Source: Balanoglossus misakiensis (lineage: Eukaryota; Hemichordata). From it: DNA of 64,000 bases. Positions 36,968 to 47,384 of the stretch are shown piece by piece. Below the pieces are notes generated by a model. The model was not told where the DNA came from, did not search any database, and saw only the letters and a program-made list of their open reading frames with translations. How positions within the stretch are numbered: the first letter of the stretch is position 1; every line of letters begins with the position of its first letter. The stretch is from positions 6,324,001 through 6,388,000 of the forward strand of contig CM082584.2 in the NCBI GenBank assembly GCA_040954595.2. The letters are read 5' to 3'. Position numbers and translations under genes: made by a program.

Positions 36968-39900
36968 ATGTCTGTGTCGGCGGTATTTTTCCTCGATATG
37001 AAGGGGAAGGTGAGAACATTTAGGGGTGTGAACCCGTCTGTTAATTTGGTTCCTCATCTATGATCTACCGGCAGTATTTGTCTATAACATGATAAATTAA
37101 ATATAAAACACGGTCAAACGCGAATACCGACTTCTTGGTTTTACAAATATGTAAACTTTGTTGGCACATTTATTCCAACGTTGGTATTTTACGGGACACA
37201 AAAGTCCAAATGTTGTTAGGTAAACTGCTATGTGTGTTGTTATAGACCTAATGCAGCCATTAGGTCTATGACAACCAAAATGTCTATTGCTATTTGTGTG
37301 GTGCAGTAAACTAGATTAATTAAATCATGTATGTACCGTGGTTAAAATAAATCCATCTTTTAAATTATTTAACTGCAGTGCTAAGGAACTACATTCACAG
37401 AACCCCCCTGTCATCTTCCGTAATTAAATAGTTTTATCCAATCCAGACTTGCACTATCATAACTTGCTTGTTTTTACATCTTTCCAGGTGTTGATATCAC
37501 GGAATTACCGTGGTGATGTGGACATGTCCTGTATAGATAAATTCATGCCGGTACTGATGGACAGGGAAGAAGAAGGCCAGAGCTCGCCAATCATCGTGCA
37601 CGGACAATACACATTTATGTTCATAAAATATAATAATTTATACTGTATCCTTTCCTTTAATTTCTGGTAAAAATCTAGAGCAGGATTTCTGTCTAGTTTT
37701 CTCCAGGACAAATACGCCATAATGCCCATCTTGTTCTTATGATTACTTTACTGACCGTTTGTTCGCATATTCAGTTGTTCCCAAGTGCACTGCTTACAGA
37801 ACATATTGATCATATGTATCATACAGTATGGCATGACTTCACTGAAGTTCACATTTTCATCATCCATACCACGGTCACTCCACACAGTGACCGTGTCCAT
37901 ACATTACACATTGTGGATAGTACAAATTGCACATGTTGTACACACTACAGCCAGTGTCGGTAATGCAGTGAATTTTCCTTAACTCACAATTGTCAGTGGT
38001 GGCTACAACCAAGAAGAATGCAAACGTCGCTTTGGTTTTCAGTATTTTACATAAAATGGTCGAGGTGAGTACACCTTTTATCCTATCTGGGCAATCAGTG
38101 ATTTTCCACACTATCCAAACTCTAAAATGTACAGTTACCCTACGGCTGGATTTATGATGTTATCTATGACCAAAACTCTTTGTCTAGGAATATTGCTGTT
38201 ACTTACAACATTTAAGAAAAATGGTTAAACTTAATGATAAATGTCCTCTTTCCTTCCATTCAGGTCTTTTGTGAATATTTCAAAGAACTAGAAGAAGAGA
38301 GTATCCGCGATAACTTTGTGCTTATTTATGAACTGCTAGATGAACTTATTGACTTCGGCTATCCACAAACCACAGATAGTAAAATACTCCAAGAGTAAGT
38401 CGCTTTCATTCAGTTGATGAGATATCTACTCAGTAGTACTCTCAACTTCAGGAGAAAAGATAAATATCTTGATGTTCAATATTTGTCTAGGTTAGTGTCT
38501 AGAATCATCCTACAACTTTATAAAACAAGCACAAAGATTAAAAGCTAACCAACAGATTTCCATGCTCTTCTTTCAGATATATCACACAGGAAGGCCACAA
38601 GCTGGAAGTTGCGCCGAGACCTCCCATGGCAGTGACCAACGCGGTGTCATGGAGGTCAGAGGGAATCAAGTACAGGAAAAATGAAGTGTTCCTGGATGTT
38701 GTGGAATCGGTCAATTTACTTGTGAGTACTGCCGTACAAATTGCCCAAAATTCATATCACACTGTAGTGTCATGTATACCATGAAAATACTGAGGCTGAT
38801 TTGATTGGGTTTTAGAGTCTGTGTTTGTTCTGTTTGTCAATTGTCGGTCCTGGGTTTGAGTCGTCGGATCTTGTCAACACTCGATCAATGACAGTGGTTG
38901 TAGGATCATAGATGGTTAAGATTGCTGGGTACGAACTGTGCATAAATCCTGCAAGCGACATATTCCTGGCCTGTGTTTTTGTGTTTCCATCTCCGTTCTA
39001 ATTCCATGCATTCTATCTTCGTTCCCAGGTAAGTGCCAACACAAACGTCCTCCGCAGTGAAATTGTAGGCGCAGTCAAAATGAGGGTCTTCCTGAGTGGT
39101 ATGCCGGAATTGCGACTCGGGTTGAACGACAAAATACTCTTTGAAAATACCGGACGTGAGTATAGGCTACAGTTGTCTCTGTTAGCCTGGAGTGCTTATG
39201 TCATGTATTATTAAGGATCTGTTTTTTTGCATGTGTACTCTAGTTTCGAATGACATCTTAAGATGCATGATGCATGGTCAACTTTTTTACCTAAATTAAA
39301 TTTAATGACATAATATAAAAAAAGAGTTTTTTAACCCAAAAACGCCACCATTTCCGGGGATCAATAATATATGCAACTCGAACAAAAGTTCAAAAACTCA
39401 GCTTCCAGAATATATATGGTCTATGGGGGTTTTAACGTTGTCTTTGATGAGAAATAGGCCTCTGAAAAAGTCTCGACAGTTTCATGCAATGCCACCTCAA
39501 GTCTTGATTGGTGCATTTTCTCTTGCAGGTACGAAAAGTAAATCAGTAGAATTGGAGGACGTCAAGTTCCATCAGTGTGTCCGATTGTCCAGGTTCGAAA
39601 ACGACAGAACCATCTCCTTCATACCTCCAGACGGTGAATTTGAACTCATGTCATACAGACTCAACACTCATGTAAGTTGCATTGCAAGTTCAAGTTGGTT
39701 GGTTATTTCAGCGGGGTTCAGGGGAAAGTATTAGATAGTGAAAATGGTCAGTATTTTTTATGGGAATTGGCAAGATATTTGATCACCAGGGTAACAAAAG
39801 GAGCATGTTAAACCCTAATGCTACTGGGTGTCATACCTGTTCAGAGTGTCAAGTCCCTTAAAATATGTGTTTGCCACTTTTTCTTCCAAAACATATTTTG

Positions 39901-42900
39901 ACTGTCTTGACATGGCTCTCATACGTACTTAGACACACTTGGCAGTCTGAGCCCCCTGTGAAATGTACCAAATCGTACTGGTTTGATTTAAGGGTCTTGG
40001 TTTTGCATGAGGGTCTTGTATAGGCCCTACTGAATAACACGCACTTGGCAGCCTAACAGGCCTGGAGGCCAGGATTCTAGGCACCCTGGAAATCAAAACA
40101 GTATCAACTGACTTGGCAGCGTAAGGGTTAATTAATGGTGTATCTGACACTTGGTTGTGGATCAGATTTTAGTGGAGAAACAAAACACACCCACGCACAA
40201 ACACACACACACAATTTCAACTGGGTATGCTGCCCATTTCTGTCGCAGGTCAAACCGCTGATCTGGATAGAATCGGTGATAGAGCGTCACTCGCACAGCC
40301 GAGTGGAGTACATGATCAAGGCCAAGAGTCAGTTCAAGCGCAGGTCGACCGCCAACAACGTGGAGATCCACATCCCGGTGCCCAGCGACGCCGACTCCCC
40401 CAAGTTCAAGACCACCATCGGCTCCTGCAAGTACATTCCGGAGCTGAACGCCGTCGTCTGGAATGTCAAGTCTTTCCCGGTAGGTTTTTGTCCCCTCAAA
40501 AGTTATTTATTGTGTGTGTGTGTGTGTGTGTGTGAGATGCAACCCTCAATGAAATACTGTGTACATGAATATTGTATCAAAAATTAAACTCTGAAATCTC
40601 TTAGTGGTGATTTAACACTCCAGGACTTTTAAAGACTTTCCTGGAGTTTTTGTTAAATTCCAAGACATTAATACATTTCCCGGATGGGGTGAACTAGAGT
40701 TCTGGTATGCTGAAAATCTAGTGCCATCATCAGGGCTCGAAATTCGCGGTAGCCCCGCGTCCACAGACTACCAATGTTTGCGATCGGGCTACCAAGTTGA
40801 CACCAGTGGTAGCCCGATTGGGCTACCATGCGTGCGACGTATCTTGGACTTGTTACAGTTTATAATGATACAACCAGCAGTGTTTTCTCCAGGACGCGCG
40901 ATCCCCCCTCTTTTACACTTGAATCGCCCCTTGTAACAAGTTCAAGGGGCGACCATCGCCCCTTCGTGAGCAGCCCACCCGGCCAGTACATGCGCGTCCA
41001 AGCCTCCGTAGCATGCACCGTCAGTCAAAACACTGGGAAAACGGCCGATATTACTGCGTGCTGGCCTATACATTTTAACTTCCCACCCCCCAAAACTATG
41101 TTGTAGATGACTTTCACATTCATTCACGTGTAATTTAGCTCCAGGGCTATAGTGTGCAATTGTTGGAACAGCCTATCTGGACGCTGTCTAAATTTAGAGC
41201 ACACACTCTGCACTCAAGTGATGGCTGAACGTAACAATTTTATGCAAATTAAAAGAACTGCGTTCATCTCAGTTTTCCATGACCTTGTTTGGAAGGAAAG
41301 TCATTCAATATGTACAGAGACTGTCCATTTGAGTAGTGTGCTTAGCCACAGATGGGAAGTGTTGGCAGAAATCTGAAGGAATATATACTACTTCAATTTA
41401 TTTCACTATAATAATGGTTTCAAAATCTATTATTTTGGCAGCTAAAAAAACTGAAACTTTTAAAATCAAACCAGAATTTTTTTACCAGGTATAGTATTAA
41501 AGAAAGACACTATAGTTTTTGCAGTTGCATTTATTTTATTCATTTCACTCTCCTTGCCAGGGGAGCAGTTAGTCACTCTCCTACCACTTGTGTAATTAAT
41601 TTCAGGAGAGTTATTTTCAGCTCTCCAGGCTTTTTAAAATTACATGCCCTGAAAGTTATGCAAGTTGGTGTCTTCCTCTGCAAAACCTACTAATTTAAAG
41701 AAGAAAAAACTGTAACTGTTAATTTGTTGTCAAGTTCACATGTAAAATGTTGTAATTTACTAATACTGTTTTTAATATGGAATGAAGGCAGTTAGTAAGT
41801 TAACGTTCAAAATTGTCATTCGTGACATTTACTTCGACCAAATCCCCCTTAATTTTGGACTAAGGGGGGACATTCCCCCTTCTCTCAACATCCTGGAGAA
41901 AAGACTGGGTTCAACCGGCCGCGGACTCGTGTGCATTTTGACACGTGTCAATCAACAATATAATTGTTCACCATAGCAGTATGTATATTAAAAATTTACC
42001 AACGTTCTCAAACAGATATAGACCTACTACCGTACATGTAGCAGTATACAATGCACATTGATTTATCATTGTATTATGTGGACTACCAGCTATTGCTCTT
42101 GGGCTACCAACTTTAGAAAATGGTAGCCCACTGAGGCTACCAAGAAAAAAAACGAATTTCGAGCCCTGCATCATGGATCTCACCTGGTCTTTAACAAGTG
42201 TTAGAAAGTGATCGATCTGATGTCACTCGTAGTTGACGGGCGTCGGAAAGAATTTCGCTTGAGATGAAAAGATTAGAAACAATCCTGGTTCATTCGATCA
42301 TTGTCTTCTTACATCTTTGTGCGTCTGTATTCGTGCAGGGCGGAAAGGAATACCTGATGCGAGCCCACTTCAATCTTCCCAGCGTTGAAAGGGAGGAGAA
42401 AGAGGGAACGCCTCCGATCCAGTGCCGATTCGAAATTCCGTACTTTACAACATCTGGCATTCAGGTAAGGGGGAAAGAAACGTGGAAAAGTACACGTGAT
42501 GAAATCAACAGTTTACTTTAAAGGTATACGGTCACCTATGGAAAATTAGCTACAGTTGCCATGGCAAATTGAGATCTAGCCAATCACAGAACTTCAGTGG
42601 GTGGCACACGCGAAAATAAGAGCGCTACTATATGTTCTTTAGAACACTCAAATACGCCATTTCAGCCATATATGAGCGTATGTAAATTGGAGGTGACTGT
42701 ATACCTTTAATATATCAGTGGTTTATGAAGTACATGTAACTGCATGTCAGGATGTAAACTCGCAATCCTTTTGTGAGTGCGATGCTGTTTCAAGGACTGA
42801 TAACAGATTTCTATATTAGCGGCAGTGGACATAAATTTTGAGTTTGTGTGCTGTGGAAAAGCTCTGATATTTGCAACCACTCCTGGAAAAGATGCAAATT

Positions 42901-43099
42901 TATCAAAAATGAAAACGTGAAAGCATTGTGTGAATAATGAAGAACTAGTCGAGCATCTCCATGCATGACAGTTACAAATCTCATCTTTTTTATCCCCCAG
43001 GTTCGGTACTTGAAGATTATTGAGAAATCGGGTTACCAAGCGTTGCCATGGGTTCGGTACATCACACAGAATGGCGACTACCAAATAAGAACTCAATGA
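36968..43099 (+). CDS. AP1M1: AP-1 clathrin adaptor complex subunit mu-1, ten exons, 422 aa
   Basis: Exons: 36968-37009, 37488-37644, 37997-38064, 38264-38394, 38577-38721, 39029-39155, 39529-39671, 40249-40479, 42339-42464, 43001-43099. All introns GT-AG; total exactly 423 codons with stop (human mu-1A has 423 aa). The N-terminal longin-like domain (residues 1-140) starts [14 protein letters not shown]. The mu-homology domain (about 165-420) keeps the YxxPhi cargo pocket: Asp173 in FLDVVES and Trp407 in ALPWVRYIT. The ending NGDYQIRTQ is nearly identical to vertebrates. Mu-1 joins gamma, beta-1 and sigma-1 in AP-1, which sorts cargo at the trans-Golgi network and endosomes. Nothing is missing. 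AATAAA at 43759-43764 is a candidate polyadenylation signal. Confidence 0.98.
37243..37268. repeat. Short perfect hairpin in AP1M1 intron 1
   Basis: TAGACCTAATG and CATTAGGTCTA flank a 4-base loop (CAGC). Function unknown. Confidence 0.8.
40514..40533. repeat. GT dinucleotide microsatellite in AP1M1 intron 8
   Basis: An uninterrupted run of about ten GT units, 35 bases after the donor of exon 8. Confidence 0.9.
40731..42168. mobile_element. hAT-like non-autonomous DNA transposon in AP1M1 intron 8
   Basis: A 1,438-bp insert with 16-bp terminal inverted repeats (CAGGGCTCGAAATTCG and its exact complement). CATCAT flanks both ends directly, a possible 6-bp target duplication. Subterminal GGTAGCC/GGCTACC words recur in both orientations at both ends, as in transposase-binding regions of hAT elements. 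CAGGG ends are typical of hAT, though hAT duplications are usually 8 bp. No transposase coding frame is present. Inner inverted words (GTTTTCTCCAGGA near 40880, TCCTGGAGAAAA near 41890) suggest a second nested element. Confidence 0.75.
42518..42710. mobile_element. 193-bp MITE with TTAAAGGTATAC ends in AP1M1 intron 9
   Basis: Ends TTAAAGGTATACGGTCACCT and AGGTGACTGTATACCTTTAA are inverted repeats with one mismatch. The interior is non-coding. It starts 54 bases after the exon 9 donor. Confidence 0.85.
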
Positions 43100-44052
43100 T
43101 CACACACACATTACACATGAAAAACCAAAAAATGGTGAATGTTTGATCGCCCGACAAATATTCCCGTACATCAAAACGTAATTAATTCAAATTACATGCA
43201 TTCATGCAAATTGGATCCCCTCAATCCATGATCAGCTACAATTTAATTTTATGCCAGTTCTTTGAACATTTATGTCCGCCGCACCCAGTTACCTCAAGAA
43301 TGAGCCTACCCAACTCATCCCCGTGTTCGATAATGGTTTGATCCACTACTGGAGGATGCCTAGACCCATAATGCATCAGTGTTCAAATAACACAGCGTGT
43401 AGTTTGTATATTCCCACGGTTCGTAGTAGAAAATTGTGCTGCCACATGTAGCATATATCTATAAAGAAAATGAATGAAACGGATTCTGAATATTTTGTGA
43501 CATAGCAATTATGATATAATAATTTCAGATGTAGTCAGAGTTTTTGGTGTCTGCCTGATTAACAGGCTACTGGTACAGGGCTTGGGTGTACTCGTGTCTC
43601 GTAATGTGTATCATATCGTGTTTTTACATGTAGGTCTACTGAAGGACTTTTTCCTCTCATGCAAGATTGTTGCGTATAGTGCCAGAATTGTGTCAATACG
43701 TAATACGAAGTTTCCAAGTGTTGATCTAGGATATCATAAAGTTGTGAAATTAAAAATGAATAAACAGACAAATAATTGTAGAGAAGATGTCTGTTTCTAA
43801 TGTTTGCTGTCTGGAAAAACTTTGATGGGGGGGGGGGGGGGGCAGCGTATTGTTCAGAACAGTGCAGAGCGCCCTCAGTATATCAGGCGATGTGCATTAA
43901 ACTCTTGTTTTTTGTAGTGGTTTCATCTAGATGCAAAAATGACAGGACGCCCTCAACGCGAAAGCTGTGTCAACCAATGTAATCTATTGTACCGAAACGA
44001 TGGAAGAGACATATATTTTTCTTTGACCAATTAATTAGGGATGGTTACTCTG
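43100..44052. other. AP1M1 3' UTR and intergenic space
   Basis: No coding exon. Contains the candidate AP1M1 polyadenylation signal at 43759-43764 and a run of 16 G at 43827-43842. Confidence 0.55.
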
Positions 44053-44206
44053 ATTGGCCAAGTAGGTGCTTCTTAATTGCAATGTAGCATATAAAAGGCT
44101 TTTAATTTCTAGAATACAATTAAGTCTTAACAATCGAAACTCGGCAGTCCGTCCGACGGGAAGCAGTGACGTTCAGTTTGGAAGAGTGACAAGTCATTTA
44201 TATCTG
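44053..44206 (+). promoter_or_regulatory. TATA-type promoter and non-coding first exon, probably of the K2P channel
   Basis: A reversed CCAAT box (GATTGGCCA, 44052-44060) is followed by TATAAAA at 44090-44096. About 110 bases further is an ideal donor, CTG/GTAAGA (44206/44207). The segment 44120-44206 would be a 5' untranslated exon. Likely acceptors are TTGTTCCAG ending at 47068 or the CAACAG ending at 47207, both upstream of the channel ATG on the same strand. The link to the channel gene is inferred from position. Confidence 0.45.
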
Positions 44207-46160
44207 GTAAGATATCGCCGGTATCCAATTATGAGAAAATGACATTTCTTATTTCTAATACATGTATACTCATCATGATTGCCGCGGATCTCAAAGATGC
44301 AATTATTCATATACAGGGAGACAACCGAGTAAGCGTTGTATATGTGATATCACTAGCTTCGTCGGAGACTAAGTTATTGTCATGACGACGATAAATATAG
44401 CATATATGTCACGTTCGCCTGGTTTTACCCAGACTACTTCGCGGGATTTGTCCACTCGTGTCCACATGTTTCAACACTCATCGATTATCGACAAGCACCA
44501 CAAAGCGCTGTAATTTGCCCACTTGTGGAGGGGATTAACTAATTGATTGGATCACCAATAACCCCGTCGGGGTCCTTTGAATAATTGCTACCGTTCGAAT
44601 CACTAAGTACATAGAGTGCAGTCAGCGCTTGTCTTGAGTGTAGACACAGTCCCTCTGCCATAGAGATGTGTCGACAATATGTTTTTAATGCTTTCACTTC
44701 GGAAATCAATGTCTTAAAAACCGACGGCCGTCTGTTTTAGTTAAAAAGCACGATGAAAGGCACACCCATCAGTTTTGTTTATTTAAAAAAAATCAATAAC
44801 AACAGGATTAAGGTGATAAAAAATCAATGGCAAACAAAGGCTTTCAACCAAATAAACATTCAATGTCGATAAGAATTAACGCGAGAATCAAGGGATGACG
44901 ACATCCCCAGAAATATTGTCAAGGACCAATTTGCACGTTGTGTTTTAATAAGAGTGTGGGGTAGATCGTCATCTTTAGTAAAAACATGAAAACACGCATA
45001 AATTTTATATGGAAAATAAATTAAAAAAACAGTGTCTAGAGATCGACAGCGACCCAGTTCCGCTAATCATTTAATATTAAATGTGTGAGTTTATTTGTGT
45101 TTTGAGTTGACCATTATTACTTTGCATTCTAGTACATCGTTCGGTCAGCTGTTAGTTGTATGAAAGCATATACCATGGAGGGTATATTATGAAAGGTAAT
45201 CTTCTTTCTTGTAGTCGAATAAATATTTCCATGGTAAAAGTTGTGGCCAATACCAGAGTTTGAAAGTTCATCTACAATCATATTGTGTCCGTCAACATAT
45301 ATGTTGTGAGCCGTTGATTCTGTATGTATCATATAACGAAATAATTGCCACCAATTTTTTTTTTTAATTTTTAAAACGCGGGAAAATAGTCAGGGACGCG
45401 CCTTTTTCTAAAGAGGCTAACCGACAATCACCCGTGAAAAGGTTAATTTTCTTCCAGACATTGTCTGCGACAACACCTTTGGGAAGATTGAAATTCGTCA
45501 AATACAGCCCCGCCTCTTTTTTGCAAGTGTGATATACAATGATCAGTGTGAACAGCGGGAATGCTGTGAATTATTACCACAATCCGTTTGCTGTGGCGCT
45601 AAAAAATATTTATTATAGTTGCTGTAATTTCGAGAGTCGATTTTGCGTTGTGAATTTATCTGCTCGTTCGAAACAGAGTCTTATATCTATTTGGACAACA
45701 CTCACTTTCTTCATTGACAGTGCTAGTGCCTGGAAGAGCGAGATTTACAAAAGCGGTACTGAATCAAATCAAATCAAATTCAGCCGACGTTTATTTGCGC
45801 TGCGAGAACTTTATAGATACAAAATGCAAAACCCTGGGAACATGACCACCCGACAATTATCTTCGAACACTCGGTTGACATCTTGCATAAATTCGCGCGA
45901 AAATGCGTTCGAAATGATTAACTTGAACGAGACGCGTCCGTCACGCCAAACACCAACACAAATAATTCCCGATTACTAGGTCGTTAACACTTTCTGGTTA
46001 CAATCCACACTCAAAATGTGAATGTTCGTGTCAATGTTTTAGTGTGAGACACATGATTGCACTTTATTTGCAATTCTAAAGTGACATCACCCTTTCCATG
46101 CGCATGACTCGCGACTGTGCCTGTGCACTGTGCCTTTCTTTCTTTCTTTCTTTCTTTCTT

Positions 46161-46191
<31 letters not shown>

Positions 46192-47384
46192 TTCTTTATG
46201 TCTTTCTTTCTTGTTGGGGTTTATACCAATCCATCTGGTGGCAAGCACCGCCGCTGGGAGAGTGGGATACACAGACATGTATAGTTACGTAAGCCGTGGT
46301 CTATGGAGTGAAAGTCTTTTTGACTGAGCACAGACAAAGAGAGACGCGGAGAGGCATTTGAAGTTACAATAGCGATGTTTGTTTTGTCATTATGGTTGTC
46401 TGTTGTTTCTCCAGCTCTCTTACCTCGGAAGAGTCTGCAGTGTTCCATCCCAAGAACTGGAACTTAAGGAATGTTTGCTTCGGGCAAATTTGCGAAAAAC
46501 TCCAATATTTGTTATCTTTGGGCTCAGAAGGGGTTGGTTGACTGGTCATGGAAACCACCTGTTGAGTCAAACCCTTCCGCACGTTTTAACTGTATCGCAG
46601 CACGCTTAGTTGCGGGGTTTATCTAAGGACACATGAAAAAGCGCACCGCGCACTCATTCGACCATGAACTTGCTTTCTAAAAAATGTGGAGGTAATTATC
46701 CTTGGCACTTTTTAGCGTCGTTTGACCTTGGGTAATACCCGCGGGTTTACAGACATGCGTGTAGCAGACGAATATAGCGTCCCTGAACAGTTGGTGATTT
46801 TCTCACCACGACGCACTACTAGTGTATTCACGCCAATGACAGAGAGACAATATACTATGGTTTCTGCATGCCATTTGGTCGCACCGAAGTCCACGTCCGC
46901 CAAAACATGGACACCCCTCTTGTGCGTTCATGGCCAAGCCGCGAAAAGCCAATGCAAAGTAGTTGCCATTAGATTTAAATAACAGAGGGGACTTTTCAAT
47001 TCTGTAAGCTTCTCTCGTTATTGATTCGTGTCCAATTGTTTATAACCGTTGCTGGCTTTTGTTCCAGGCGACTATTAACTTGTGGTTGATTGGTACATCT
47101 GCGGTATAAATGGACAAACACCTAGCCATGATGTGAGTGAGCACTCCGACTCATGTGTGGCATGTTCTTATAGGAAGCTGTCGTTTCTCTCCTTACTTTT
47201 TCAACAGATAAGCGACGCTTTCCAGGGTCGAGGAGTTGGCATTTTAGGTGAGCTTGAAGTTCAATTTCACTCGCGATTTCGGGATCTGAAACGGATGGTC
47301 GGCGGTGTGCGGGCCGTGTGATACTTCGACCTGAAGAATTCGATACACGCCCAACCAGGTGTTAATCAAATCAAGAGCGTTGCT
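44207..47384. other. Probable long 5' intron of the K2P gene
   Basis: No supported coding exon. A 146-codon plus-strand frame at 45539-45979 has no family resemblance and low-complexity composition. A compound microsatellite lies at 46135-46215. Confidence 0.5.
46135..46215. repeat. Compound TTTC / TGTC tetranucleotide microsatellite
   Basis: About six TTTC units, then about six TGTC units, then a few degenerate TTTC units. Confidence 0.95.

Noticed and set aside
43827-43842. Run of 16 G as a possible G-quadruplex control element
   Set aside because: Homopolymer length is unreliable in assemblies and the run is beyond the candidate AP1M1 polyadenylation signal.
45539-45979. 146-codon plus-strand frame
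   Set aside because: No family resemblance, no splice context, and composition like the surrounding AT-rich DNA; probably chance within the 5' intron of the channel gene.
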